Made by a program: the position numbers and the translations under genes
Assembly (NCBI RefSeq): GCF_042659445.1
Contig: NZ_JBHSSR010000001.1
Direction: 5' to 3' (one strand)
DNA from: Macrococcoides epidermidis
Lineage (GTDB): Bacteria > Bacillota > Bacilli > Staphylococcales > Staphylococcaceae
DNA length: 64,000 bases
The notes under the pieces: model-generated
What the model was told of the DNA's origin: nothing
Database searches by the model: none
The model's input: only the letters and a program-made list of their open reading frames with translations
Shown: piece by piece, positions 27,525 through 36,298 of the stretch
How the letters are laid out: each line of letters starts with the position of its first letter
Numbering within the stretch: position 1 is the first letter of the stretch

Positions 27525-28381
27525 AGAAGATTGATTTAAGACCTATCCAACGTTCAAGATTTTTAAGACTACTGATTTTAGCTTTTGTCACAATATTATT
27601 GATTGTCTTATTATTTTGGTTGTTTACGAAGCAGAATAATAAACCGACAACATTGGCGATGATTGAAGATGGCGCCCTTCGCACTGGACCACAAGCGTTT
27701 TATCCTATTATTTTTGATGTTAAAAAGGGTGACCATTTTGACATTATAAAACATACCGGGAAATGGTATTACGTTGATAATGGAGAGAAAAAGGGATGGA
27801 TTGCAGGATGGCACACAAATCTTAATATAAAAAAAGATAAGATTGCTGGGACTAATCCATTTAAAGATAAAGTCATCATGATTGATCCTGGTCATGGTGG
27901 AAATGATCAAGGTGCTTCAAGTAAAGACGGTACGATAGAGAAAGTTATTACTCTGAAGACAAGTTTAATGCTGAAACAGAAGTTAGAAGAAGAAGGTGCT
28001 ACTGTTTTGATGACAAGAAACAGTGATGAATATATCAAGCTAAAAAATAGAAAAGGTGCTGCAGATGTATTTATCAGCATTCATGCAGATGCTTTAGAAG
28101 CATCTAGTCCACATGGTTTAACCGTATATTATCATCATGATAATCAAAAGGTGCTTGCCGACACATTGCATATGGCGATTAAACAAAAAGCACTGTTATC
28201 TGATCGTGGTGTTCGCCAGGAAAACTTCCAGGTGATACGTCAAACGAAGACACCTGCAGTTTTATTAGAACTGGGCTATATCAGTAATCCTACCGATGAA
28301 AAATTGATGAATGATAAAGTGTACCGTCAAATTATTACGACAAGTATTGTTGATGGTCTGCGTAATTACTTTTTATATTAA
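27521..28381 (+). CDS. lytH: Membrane-anchored N-acetylmuramoyl-L-alanine amidase LytH
   Basis: 286 aa. A membrane anchor (about residues 12-34), a bacterial SH3-like domain (about 45-105) and an Amidase_3 domain follow. Zinc and catalytic motifs IDPGHGGNDQGA (about 121-132), ISIHADA (about 184-190) and LLELGYISN (about 247-255) are intact. In S. aureus LytH with ActH trims uncrosslinked glycan strands and limits where wall is made. The ATG overlaps the dtd stop. Confidence 0.93.
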   Translation: MKKIDLRPIQRSRFLRLLILAFVTILLIVLLFWLFTKQNNKPTTLAMIEDGALRTGPQAFYPIIFDVKKGDHFDIIKHTGKWYYVDNGEKKGWIAGWHTNLNIKKDKIAGTNPFKDKVIMIDPGHGGNDQGASSKDGTIEKVITLKTSLMLKQKLEEEGATVLMTRNSDEYIKLKNRKGAADVFISIHADALEASSPHGLTVYYHHDNQKVLADTLHMAIKQKALLSDRGVRQENFQVIRQTKTPAVLLELGYISNPTDEKLMNDKVYRQIITTSIVDGLRNYFLY

Positions 28382-28382
28382 C

Positions 28383-28411
28383 TTGACTTTAGCAGATTAA
28401 CTTAGTAATAT
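28383..28411 (+). promoter_or_regulatory. Promoter of hisS-aspS
   Basis: TTGACT (28383-28388), a 17-bp spacer and TAATAT (28406-28411). The start site near 28418 precedes the T-box stem I, the same layout as in the alaS leader. Confidence 0.6.
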
Positions 28412-28417
28412 AAACCT

Positions 28418-28670
28418 ATTCAAACTTAACAAATACCGTTTTAGTCTATCATTTATAGGAAATTTATTGAATAGAGACATCTATGCTGCTGAAATTAGAT
28501 GATAAATTCTTATAAGATGTAACAATAGATGAGGTTGTGATATGAAAGTATCACCGTTTTACATGCGTTAAATGTACTAGAGTGGGTACTTTGTACCAAT
28601 TAGGGTGGCAACACGGAAAATTTTACGTCCCTTATGCATTATTTATAATGCATAAGGGACTTATTTTTTT
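28418..28670 (+). promoter_or_regulatory. T-box riboswitch leader of hisS-aspS
   Basis: The T-box core AGGGTGGCAACACGG (28602-28616), a stem III (GGTAC/GTACC around a TTT loop) and a 14-bp terminator stem (28627-28640 / 28647-28660) with T-run form a standard leader. The distal stem I at 28474-28500 (AGAGA, then CATCTA/TAGATG around a GCTG-containing loop) matches the alaS leader below. The acceptor-binding UGGC pairs with GCCA, fitting tRNA-Asp (G73) and not tRNA-His (C73). A GAT triplet at 28516-28518 is a plausible Asp specifier, but the fold there is uncertain. Confidence 0.85.
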
Positions 28671-28683
28671 AGGAGGAAAATTT

Positions 28684-29946
28684 ATGATTAATATACCAAG
28701 AGGAACACAGGATATTTTACCGACAGAAACTCCGAAGTGGCGATATATTGAAGATAGATTACATGCAATTGCTGCATCATTTAATTATAAGGAAATTCGT
28801 ACACCAATATTTGAATCGACAGATTTATTTGCGAGAGGTGTTGGTGATACAACAGACATCGTACAAAAAGAGATGTATACATTCAAAGATAAAGGTGATA
28901 GAAGTATCACACTGCGTCCTGAAGGTACAGCAGCTGTAGTTAGAAGTTATATTGAGAACAAGATGAATGGTGATGCGAATCAACCAATTAAATTATATTA
29001 TAATGGTCCGATGTTCCGTTATGAACGTAAACAAAAGGGACGTTATCGCCAATTTGTTCAGTTCGGTGTAGAAGCAATAGGAGCAGAAAATCCTGCTTTG
29101 GATGCTGAAGTCATCCATATGGTGTATTCGATCTATAAATCATTTGGCTTACAACATATTAAAATTGTATTAAATTCAATTGGTGATCTGGAAAGCCGTA
29201 ACATCTATAAAGAAGCATTAGTTAAGCATTTTGAACCACATATCGAGCACTTCTGTAATGATTGTAAAAATCGATTACACATAAATCCAATGCGTATTCT
29301 TGATTGTAAAGTTGACCGAGATCAACCATCAGTTAAAAATGCACCAAAAATAACGGAATTCTTAAATGATTATTCTTTAAATTACTATAACGAAGTTAAA
29401 CGTTATTTAGATATTTTAGAAATACCTTATGTAGAGGATGCAAATTTAGTGCGTGGCTTAGACTACTATACCCATACTGCATTTGAAGTAATGAGTGATG
29501 CTGAAGGATTTGGTGCAATTACGACATTATGTGGCGGTGGCCGCTATAATGGATTATTAGAAATGCTAGACGGTCCGAAAGAGACGGGTATTGGATTTGC
29601 TCTCAGTATTGAACGTCTGTTACTTGCAATCGAAGCAGAAGGTATCGAGCTTGAAATTGAAGAAGCAATCGACTTATATATCGTTACTATGCCTGAAACA
29701 GTGGATGCCGGAATTAAGATTTTAGCAGATTTACGTAACAACGGTATTAAAGCTGATATCGACTATTTAAACCGTAAAATGAAAGGACAAATGAAACAAG
29801 CAGATCGAATTCATGCCAAAAATACGATTGTGCTTGGTTCTAATGAACTTGAAAGCGGTAAAATAAATGTGAAATCGATGGAAACTGGTGAAAGCACCGA
29901 AATTGAGATTGAAAAACTAGCATCATTTATAAAAGGAGAAAAATAA
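28684..29946 (+). CDS. hisS: Histidyl-tRNA synthetase
   Basis: 420 aa class II synthetase. Motif 2 (MFRYERKQKGRYRQF, about residues 110-124), the HisA motif LVRGLDYYTHTAFE (about 256-269) and the anticodon-binding C-terminal domain are visible. ATG 28684 follows AGGAGG directly after the T-box terminator; an upstream in-frame ATG at 28582 lies inside the leader and is not used. aspS starts one base after the stop. Confidence 0.97.
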   Translation: MINIPRGTQDILPTETPKWRYIEDRLHAIAASFNYKEIRTPIFESTDLFARGVGDTTDIVQKEMYTFKDKGDRSITLRPEGTAAVVRSYIENKMNGDANQPIKLYYNGPMFRYERKQKGRYRQFVQFGVEAIGAENPALDAEVIHMVYSIYKSFGLQHIKIVLNSIGDLESRNIYKEALVKHFEPHIEHFCNDCKNRLHINPMRILDCKVDRDQPSVKNAPKITEFLNDYSLNYYNEVKRYLDILEIPYVEDANLVRGLDYYTHTAFEVMSDAEGFGAITTLCGGGRYNGLLEMLDGPKETGIGFALSIERLLLAIEAEGIELEIEEAIDLYIVTMPETVDAGIKILADLRNNGIKADIDYLNRKMKGQMKQADRIHAKNTIVLGSNELESGKINVKSMETGESTEIEIEKLASFIKGEK

Positions 29947-29947
29947 C

Positions 29948-31753
29948 ATGGAGAAAAGAACAACATACTGTGGATTAGTTACAGAAGAATATATTGGACA
30001 AGAAGTAATATTAAAAGGGTGGGTACAAAAACGACGAGATTTAGGTGGATTAATTTTCATTGATTTACGTGATAGAGAAGGTATCGTGCAAGTTGTATTC
30101 AATCCAGATTTCTCTCAAGATGCATTAGCAATAGCAGAAACAATTCGTTCTGAGTACGTTGTTGAAATAAGAGGAAAAGTAACGGAGCGAGATGCAGCAG
30201 TTGTAAATCCAAAAATCAAAACTGGAAAAATTGAAGTTCAGGTTGCTGAAGTTAACATTATCAATAAATCTGAGACACCACCATTCCAAATCGAAGCAGA
30301 AACTGATATTTCTGAAGATATCCGTTTAAAATATCGTTACTTAGATTTACGTCGTGAACCACTTGCGAATACGTTTAAGATGCGTCATCAAATTACAAGA
30401 GCAGTACGTAATTATTTAGATGAGTCAGGATTTTATGAAGTTGAAACGCCAGTACTTACAAAGTCAACACCAGAAGGCGCACGTGACTATCTAGTACCTT
30501 CACGTGTGCAGGAAGGTAAATTCTTTGCGTTACCACAATCACCGCAAATCTTTAAACAGTTATTGATGATCGGTGGATTCGATAAATACTATCAAATCGT
30601 TAAATGTTTCCGTGATGAAGATTTACGAGCGGACCGTCAACCCGAATTTACTCAAATTGATATCGAGATGAGTTTCGTAGATCAGGAAGATGTGATGGCG
30701 ATGAACGAAGGTATGCTGGCACGTATTATGAAAGACGTGAAAGGGATTGAAATTACTACACCATTTCCGCGTATGACATATGCTGAAGCAATGCGTGATT
30801 ACGGTATTGATAAACCTGACACACGTTTCGATATGAAATTAAAAACATTAAATGACTTAGCTTCTAAAATGGACTTTAAAGTATTTAGTGAAGCAGTGAA
30901 AAACGGTGGTTCAGTAAAAGCAATCGTCGTAAAAGGCGCTGCTGATAAATATTCAAGAAAAGATATTGATGCATTACAAGAGTTCGCAAAAATTTACGGT
31001 GCTAAAGGGCTTGCCTGGGTAAAAGTTGTAGAAGATGGATTAAACGGGCCAATTGCTAAATTCTTTGATGAAGCTAATACAGCAGAATTAATTAAACTTA
31101 CTGGTGCTGACAATGGAGATTTAGTATTATTTGTCGCTGATAAATCATCGGTAGTAAATGCGAGTCTAGCAAACTTACGTAACAAATTAGGTAAAGATTT
31201 AGGATTGATTGATGAGAATAAATTTAATTTCTTATGGGTGACAGATTGGCCACTATTTGAATATGACGAGGCGTTAGATCGTTACTTTGCGGCACACCAT
31301 CCATTTACTGCTCCAAAACCTGAACATTTAGAATTATTGAAATCGAATCCTGAAGCTGCTGAAGCAAATGCTTATGATGTTGTATTAAATGGTTATGAAT
31401 TAGGTGGAGGATCTATTCGTATCCACGATCAGGAAGTTCAGGCACAAATGTTTGAAGCACTTGGCTTTACGAAGGAAGAAGCGGAAGAACAATTTGGTTT
31501 CTTAATGAATGCATTTAAGTATGGTGCACCACCACATGGCGGTATTGCTCTTGGATTAGACAGAATGGTGATGTTACTTGCAGGACGTTCTAACTTACGT
31601 GACGTTATTGCTTTCCCTAAAACAGCATCTGCAACTGATCTTCTTACAGAAGCTCCAAGTGCAGTAGCAACAGCACAGTTAGATGATTTACACATTGCAT
31701 TAAACATTAAGGAAGCTGCTAACACAGAAGAAGAAAAAGAAGATTCGAAATAG
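29948..31753 (+). CDS. aspS: Aspartyl-tRNA synthetase
   Basis: 601 aa of the bacterial type. N-terminal OB anticodon domain (about residues 1-105), class II catalytic core with FRDEDLRADRQPEFTQID (about 219-236) and GLDRMVMLLAG, and the GAD insertion are present. The C-terminal tail is acidic and slightly longer than in S. aureus. SD AAAGGAG overlaps the end of hisS. The gene is controlled by the same T-box. Confidence 0.97.
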   Translation: MEKRTTYCGLVTEEYIGQEVILKGWVQKRRDLGGLIFIDLRDREGIVQVVFNPDFSQDALAIAETIRSEYVVEIRGKVTERDAAVVNPKIKTGKIEVQVAEVNIINKSETPPFQIEAETDISEDIRLKYRYLDLRREPLANTFKMRHQITRAVRNYLDESGFYEVETPVLTKSTPEGARDYLVPSRVQEGKFFALPQSPQIFKQLLMIGGFDKYYQIVKCFRDEDLRADRQPEFTQIDIEMSFVDQEDVMAMNEGMLARIMKDVKGIEITTPFPRMTYAEAMRDYGIDKPDTRFDMKLKTLNDLASKMDFKVFSEAVKNGGSVKAIVVKGAADKYSRKDIDALQEFAKIYGAKGLAWVKVVEDGLNGPIAKFFDEANTAELIKLTGADNGDLVLFVADKSSVVNASLANLRNKLGKDLGLIDENKFNFLWVTDWPLFEYDEALDRYFAAHHPFTAPKPEHLELLKSNPEAAEANAYDVVLNGYELGGGSIRIHDQEVQAQMFEALGFTKEEAEEQFGFLMNAFKYGAPPHGGIALGLDRMVMLLAGRSNLRDVIAFPKTASATDLLTEAPSAVATAQLDDLHIALNIKEAANTEEEKEDSK

Positions 31754-31781
31754 TTGCAAATAAATAAATATGTGATATTAT
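31754..31781 (+). promoter_or_regulatory. Promoter of 6S RNA
   Basis: TTGCAA (31754-31759), a 16-bp spacer and TATTAT (31776-31781), starting directly after the aspS stop. Confidence 0.5.
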
Positions 31782-31787
31782 ATAGTC

Positions 31788-32020
31788 ATAAGATAGGTGT
31801 CTGAAGAGTTCGATGTTTGTTTATTCTATTTTGACCTAACACTTTTTGATCGGGAGTCTAATAGGTTTTCTTTTAGCGCACACGCCTCACATGGAGGACT
31901 TGCAAAATTAGAAACGGGACACCCACCTGTTTATAGCAGGCCAAAATGATCAACACTTAAAACAACGGCTCACTTGGATACTATCGTAAGGCGAGAGACT
32001 TTTGTCTCTCGTCTTTTTTT
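31788..32020 (+). ncRNA. ssrS: 6S RNA
   Basis: A 230-nt non-coding stretch with its own promoter and terminator lies between aspS and tcdA, the exact position of bsrA (6S-1) in B. subtilis. Its two ends are partly complementary and flank a less structured centre, as in 6S RNA, which mimics an open promoter and binds sigma-A RNA polymerase. It ends in an 8-bp hairpin (CGAGAGAC 31992-31999 / GTCTCTCG 32004-32011) and a T-run. The 5' end is inferred from the promoter. Confidence 0.8.
31992..32020 (+). terminator. Terminator of 6S RNA
   Basis: An 8-bp perfect stem with a TTTT loop, then TCTTTTTTT. Confidence 0.85.
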
Positions 32021-32085
32021 GTAATGATTAAAGCTTACTAATATGATAGGATATATTTATTGACAATATGGAATGGAGAAATGAA

Positions 32086-32850
32086 ATGAAACATCAATTT
32101 TCAAGAAATGAACTTGCTTATGGTAAAGAAGGTTTAGAAGCACTTAAAAACAAAACAGTTATGATATTAGGAGTAGGTGGAGTTGGATCATTTGCTGCAG
32201 AAGCACTTGCAAGAACAAATATCGGACACATTATTCTGATTGATAAAGATGATGTGGACATTACAAATGTTAACCGCCAGATTCACGCATTAACTACGAC
32301 GGTTGGTCAGTCAAAAGTTACATTAATGGAAGAGCGTATTAAACTCATTAATCCTGAATGCAAAGTTACACCGCTACATATGTTCTATACAGATGAAACA
32401 TATGAAGAAATATTTAAATATGATATTGACTATGTTGTAGATGCAAGTGACACGATTATGTATAAAATTCATTTAATGAAAGAATGTTTAAAACGTAATA
32501 TTAAAATGATTTCAAGTATGGGAGCTGCGAATAAAACGGACCCGACACGCTTTAAAATTGTAGATATTTCAAAAACACATACTGATCCAATGGCGAAAGT
32601 TATCCGTACAAAATTAAAGAAAGAACGTATTCATAAAGGGGTTCCAGTCGTATTTAGTGATGAAAGTCCAATCGTTATTCGTGAAGATGTAAAAGCTTAT
32701 GTCGGAAATGCAGATGCCCCTGTAAGAAAAGCGCAGATGCCGCCATCAAGTAATGCTTTCGTACCAAGCGTTGTTGGGCTGATTTGTGCCAGCTGGGTTG
32801 TCAATGATATATTAAAAGATTTTCCGGTAACACGTGTAAAAGATAGATGA
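32086..32850 (+). CDS. tcdA: tRNA threonylcarbamoyladenosine dehydratase TcdA
   Basis: 254 aa E1-like ThiF/MoeB-fold enzyme. It cyclises t6A37 in tRNA in an ATP-dependent step. The nucleotide loop GVGGVGSFAAEAL (about residues 30-42), VNRQIHAL, and VDASDT are family features. ATG 32086 was chosen because ATGGAGAA lies about eight bases upstream; an in-frame ATG at 32068 is too close to that SD to use it. B. subtilis YrvM has the same neighbours. Confidence 0.92.
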   Translation: MKHQFSRNELAYGKEGLEALKNKTVMILGVGGVGSFAAEALARTNIGHIILIDKDDVDITNVNRQIHALTTTVGQSKVTLMEERIKLINPECKVTPLHMFYTDETYEEIFKYDIDYVVDASDTIMYKIHLMKECLKRNIKMISSMGAANKTDPTRFKIVDISKTHTDPMAKVIRTKLKKERIHKGVPVVFSDESPIVIREDVKAYVGNADAPVRKAQMPPSSNAFVPSVVGLICASWVVNDILKDFPVTRVKDR

Positions 32851-32868
32851 TAGTTTAATAGTTAACCT

Positions 32869-32914
32869 AAAAAAGCTGAAGTAAAATCAATGATGATTTC
32901 ACTTCAGCTTTTTG
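32869..32914 (+). terminator. Intrinsic terminator after tcdA
   Basis: A long, nearly perfect inverted repeat built on AAAAGCTGAAGT / ACTTCAGCTTTT with an inner AAATCA/TGATTT stem and terminal Ts. Confidence 0.88.
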
Positions 32915-32921
32915 TATGATA

Positions 32922-32943
32922 TAACCTTAAATTTACCTTAAAA
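32922..32943 (+). promoter_or_regulatory. Direct-repeat operator candidate, copy 1
   Basis: Hexamers AACCTT (32923-32928) and TACCTT (32934-32939) are repeated with an 11-bp period, inside a 22-bp block that recurs unchanged at 55383-55404. It lies 64 bp before the ABC ATPase start. The spacing suits an OmpR-family response regulator; which one is unknown. Confidence 0.5.
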
Positions 32944-32969
32944 GTTGTTGCTAAAAAGTAAATGACTGG

Positions 32970-32989
32970 ATTTATCATGTATGATAAAT
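32970..32989 (+). promoter_or_regulatory. Palindrome before the ABC-2 ATPase gene
   Basis: A perfect 8-bp inverted repeat (ATTTATCA / TGATAAAT, 4-nt centre) ends five bases before the SD. It could be a repressor operator or an RNA hairpin near the ribosome site. Confidence 0.4.
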
Positions 32990-33006
32990 ATAACGGAGGT
33001 GTAAAA

Positions 33007-33936
33007 ATGGAAGAAAATCAATTTAGTTTACAGGTTAGCAATTTAAATAAGACGATTAACAAAAGGCACATTATCAAAGATTTAAACTTTGATGTAAAAA
33101 AGGGTGAAGTATTTGGCTTTTTAGGTCCGAATGGTGCTGGTAAAACAACTACTATTCGAATGATTGTTGGTCTTACGACACCTACTTCTGGAGATGTTAA
33201 AGTTTTAGGACGTTCGGTATTAAAGAATCGTAGTGAAGTCATGAAAGATATCGGTGCAATCGTTGAAAACCCGGAATTTTATCCATTTTTATCAGGTTTA
33301 GAAAATTTAAAGCAATTTGCAAGAATGCAGGTTGGAATTTCAGAAGAAGATATTGACCGTGTCGTCAAGTTAGTAGGACTTGAAAATCGGATTAAAGAAA
33401 AAGTTGGACGTTATTCATTAGGTATGCGACAACGTCTGGGCCTTGCGCAAGCGTTGCTACATAAGCCAAAAATATTGATTTTGGATGAACCAACCAATGG
33501 TTTAGATCCTGCGGGTATACGTGAAATTCGTGATTATATTAAAAAGCTTGCCCGAGAAGAAAATATATCAGTTATCGTATCAAGTCATTTAATGAGTGAG
33601 ATGGAACTCATGTGTGATAGATTTGGGATAATTAAGAATGGACAGATGATTCGTATTGAAGATGTTAACACAGTTGTTACTGCGAGTGATATCGTAAAAC
33701 ATGATTTTGATGTCTATCCAATCGATCAGGCAGTTAAGTTCCTAAATGAAAAAGGTGTGCCATTTAAATTGAATAATAACATGCTAGCAATTGACATTGC
33801 CTCAAAAGATGTACCGCAACTTGTACGTGATCTTGTAAAAGCTGATGTCGATATTTATGGTGTTACAAAAGAAAAACTTTCACTTGAAGATCGCTTCATG
33901 GCATTAACAAAAGAAGGAGGCGGTAGCATTGTTTAA
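33007..33936 (+). CDS. ABC-2 type transporter ATP-binding protein
   Basis: 309 aa. Walker A GPNGAGKTTT (about residues 40-49), signature YSLGMRQRLGLAQAL (about 137-151), Walker B LILDEPTNGLDP (about 157-168) and a C-terminal extension typical of BcrA/NatA/DrrA-type ATPases. It powers the permease encoded next, with which it overlaps by eight bases. Substrate unknown; relatives export peptides antibiotics, lantibiotics or sodium. ATG 33007 follows GGAGGTG. Confidence 0.88.
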   Translation: MEENQFSLQVSNLNKTINKRHIIKDLNFDVKKGEVFGFLGPNGAGKTTTIRMIVGLTTPTSGDVKVLGRSVLKNRSEVMKDIGAIVENPEFYPFLSGLENLKQFARMQVGISEEDIDRVVKLVGLENRIKEKVGRYSLGMRQRLGLAQALLHKPKILILDEPTNGLDPAGIREIRDYIKKLAREENISVIVSSHLMSEMELMCDRFGIIKNGQMIRIEDVNTVVTASDIVKHDFDVYPIDQAVKFLNEKGVPFKLNNNMLAIDIASKDVPQLVRDLVKADVDIYGVTKEKLSLEDRFMALTKEGGGSIV

Positions 33937-34918
33937 GTTAGTGATAAATGAATTTAATAAGTATTTTAATCGCCTTGGCACATATATCATGTTAGGAATT
34001 ATATTAGTCTTTATGTTGATTGGTGTATTTTTGAACATGCAGTTTAGTGGTAAATACGATAATAAAACGTATACAGATAACTGGAAAACGGAAGTTAAAC
34101 AGGATATCGTAAAGTATGAAAAACGTCTTGCAGAAATTTCGAAAAAAGAAAATGATAAAAAGTCTATGAAAGATATTACTGATGAAATGACACTTGGCGA
34201 ACGTATGTCGAAATTGCAGTACTATCTAAAAGAAGATGTAAAACCACCAGCTATCAATAATTTTTATCAAAACTTATTAGATACGGGTAGCTTTATATCA
34301 TTTGTAACAATTATGATTGTTATTATTTGTAGTGGGCTAATGTCACGTGAACACCAGCAAGGAACAATTAAATTATTACTTATTCGACCTGCATCAAGAT
34401 TAAAAATCTTTTTCTCTAAATATATTTTTGCAATTTTAGCGTCAATTTTATTTTTAGGCTTTACTTATTTAATGTCGGCTATTATCTTTTTCTTTACGAC
34501 AAAAATGAATCCAACTGCTCAACTTGTGGTTCAAAGTAACAAAGGATTGAAAATGATAAATGTATTTGAAGTACTTGGTCAGCAATTATTTGCAAATTTT
34601 ATATTTATTATTACGTTTGCGATTTTAGCATATGCGCTATCAGTTATCTTTAAAAATACAGCACTAAGCTTAGGTGTAAGTTTTGCATTCTTATTTTTCG
34701 GAGATTTACTCATTTTGTTTTTACAAGGTAAAACGAAATTATTAGAATATTTCTGGCCGGTCAATTGGAACTTATCACAATATTTACCGACAAATCCTTC
34801 GAAACTTGTTGATAAAGATTTATCATTTGGTTTTAGTTTAACGTATGACATTGTAATATTATTGATTATTACAATAATCGCAGCATGGATCTTTAATAAA
34901 AGAGATGTAGCAAACTAA
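33929..34918 (+). CDS. ABC-2 type transporter permease
   Basis: 329 aa with one N-terminal membrane helix (about residues 18-37), a long hydrophilic loop (about 40-110) and five more helices, the usual ABC-2 layout. The block REHQQGTIKLLLIRP (about 141-155) is the conserved coupling element. TTG start at 33929 with GGAGGCGG upstream. It ends at a bidirectional terminator shared with rarA. Confidence 0.85.
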   Translation: MFKLVINEFNKYFNRLGTYIMLGIILVFMLIGVFLNMQFSGKYDNKTYTDNWKTEVKQDIVKYEKRLAEISKKENDKKSMKDITDEMTLGERMSKLQYYLKEDVKPPAINNFYQNLLDTGSFISFVTIMIVIICSGLMSREHQQGTIKLLLIRPASRLKIFFSKYIFAILASILFLGFTYLMSAIIFFFTTKMNPTAQLVVQSNKGLKMINVFEVLGQQLFANFIFIITFAILAYALSVIFKNTALSLGVSFAFLFFGDLLILFLQGKTKLLEYFWPVNWNLSQYLPTNPSKLVDKDLSFGFSLTYDIVILLIITIIAAWIFNKRDVAN

Positions 34919-34920
34919 TA

Positions 34921-34956
34921 AACAAGCATTGAGTGATTTAACTCAATGCTTGTTTT
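34921..34956. terminator. Bidirectional terminator between ABC permease and rarA
   Basis: A 14-bp perfect inverted repeat (34921-34934 / 34941-34954) with a 6-nt loop. T-rich flanks lie on both sides, and its right arm overlaps the last codons of rarA. Confidence 0.85.
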
Positions 34957-36211
34957 GTTGTTGTTTAATATTATCGTAAATTTGTTTGAATTGTTGTTCT
35001 GCTTTACTAGTGCTCTTTGGTACATAGTATTGCTTTTTCTTTAGTGTATCCGGTAAATATTGTTGAGCGATAAACCCTGATGGTACGCTATGAGGATATT
35101 GATAGCCCACACCATTCCCTAAATCTTTCGCACCTTGATAGTGTGCATCTTTTAAGTGTTTAGGGATGGCACCAATTTTGCCGCTTCGTACATCAGATAA
35201 AGCAGCGTCAATTGCGGAGATGCCAGAGTTTGATTTCGGTGATAAGCAAAGTTCGATGACAGCTTGCGCAAGTGGTATGCGTGCTTCGGGAAATCCAAGT
35301 CGTTCAGCAGATTCAATCGCAGCAAGCGTCCTTGAGCCTGCTGAAGGAGATGCGAGTCCGATATCTTCGTAACTGATGACCAGTAAGCGTCTGGCTATTG
35401 TCGGTAAATCGCCACCTTCGATGAGGCGCGCAAGATAATGCAGTGCTGCATCTACATCACTACCACGAATAGATTTTTGGAACGCACTCATCAAGTCATA
35501 GTGCATATCACCGTCTTTATCGAATTGAAAGCTGGATTTCTGTAAACAATCCTTCGCATCTTTTAATGTGATTTTTATTGGATTTTTAGTTTCAGATGAA
35601 AGGATTGCCAGCTCTAATGCATTTAAGCTCGTTCTAATATCCCCTTGAGCACTTTGCACGAAATGATTGATTGCTGCTTCATCAATTTCGATATCATCAT
35701 TACCATAACCTTTTTCCTTATCGTTTATCGCACGAAGTAGTGCTGTTTTAATGTCGGCTTCTGTTAAAGGATAAAGCTCAAATATTTGTGTTCTTGATCT
35801 GATCGCAGGATTGATTGCATGATATGGATTACTCGTTGTTGCACCGATTAATATAATTTGACCATTTTCAAGATGAGGCAATAGAAAATCCTGTTTCCCT
35901 TTATCTAGTCGATGAATTTCATCTAAAAGGAGGATAACTTGTCCACTCATTTTAGCTTCTTCTGCAATCATTTGCATATCTTTTTTTGTATTGGTTACTG
36001 CGTTTAATTGTCTGAATTTCACTGCCGTACTGCCTGCAATTGCTTTGGCAATACTTGTTTTACCGACACCAGGAGGTCCGTAAAGAATCATTGAAGAAAG
36101 TCTTTTAGCATTGACCATTCTACGAATAATTCCTTGTTCACCAACAAGATGCTGCTGTCCAATGACTTCATCAATAGAAGAAGGACGCATTCTATATGCT
36201 AAAGGTTCCAA
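34943..36211 (-). CDS. rarA: Replication-associated recombination AAA+ ATPase RarA
   Basis: 422 aa of the RarA/MgsA/WRNIP1 family, acting at stalled replication forks. Walker A GPPGVGKTS (about residues 45-53), Walker B LLLDEIHRL, sensor 1 GATTSNP and the C-terminal tetramerisation domain are present. I chose the TTG at 36211 (protein starting MEPLAYRMRP) since relatives begin this way and AAAGGAG lies 11 bases upstream; a GTG at 36223 gives four more residues but abuts the SD. Divergent from cymR. Confidence 0.92.
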   Translation of the reverse strand: MEPLAYRMRPSSIDEVIGQQHLVGEQGIIRRMVNAKRLSSMILYGPPGVGKTSIAKAIAGSTAVKFRQLNAVTNTKKDMQMIAEEAKMSGQVILLLDEIHRLDKGKQDFLLPHLENGQIILIGATTSNPYHAINPAIRSRTQIFELYPLTEADIKTALLRAINDKEKGYGNDDIEIDEAAINHFVQSAQGDIRTSLNALELAILSSETKNPIKITLKDAKDCLQKSSFQFDKDGDMHYDLMSAFQKSIRGSDVDAALHYLARLIEGGDLPTIARRLLVISYEDIGLASPSAGSRTLAAIESAERLGFPEARIPLAQAVIELCLSPKSNSGISAIDAALSDVRSGKIGAIPKHLKDAHYQGAKDLGNGVGYQYPHSVPSGFIAQQYLPDTLKKKQYYVPKSTSKAEQQFKQIYDNIKQQQNKH

Positions 36212-36298
36212 TATATTATTCACTCCTTTAATAAAAGTGTACCTTATTTTAAGTCAAAATGTGATAAAATTGATTTATTGAAAAGGGGCGTAATAATT

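Noticed and set aside
28389..28494. A longer T-box stem I based on AGCAG/CTGCT with GACAT (28476-28480) as overlapping Asp/His specifiers
   Set aside because: It would start inside the hisS promoter, and the segment AGAGACATCTA fits the distal stem I hairpin by comparison with the alaS leader.
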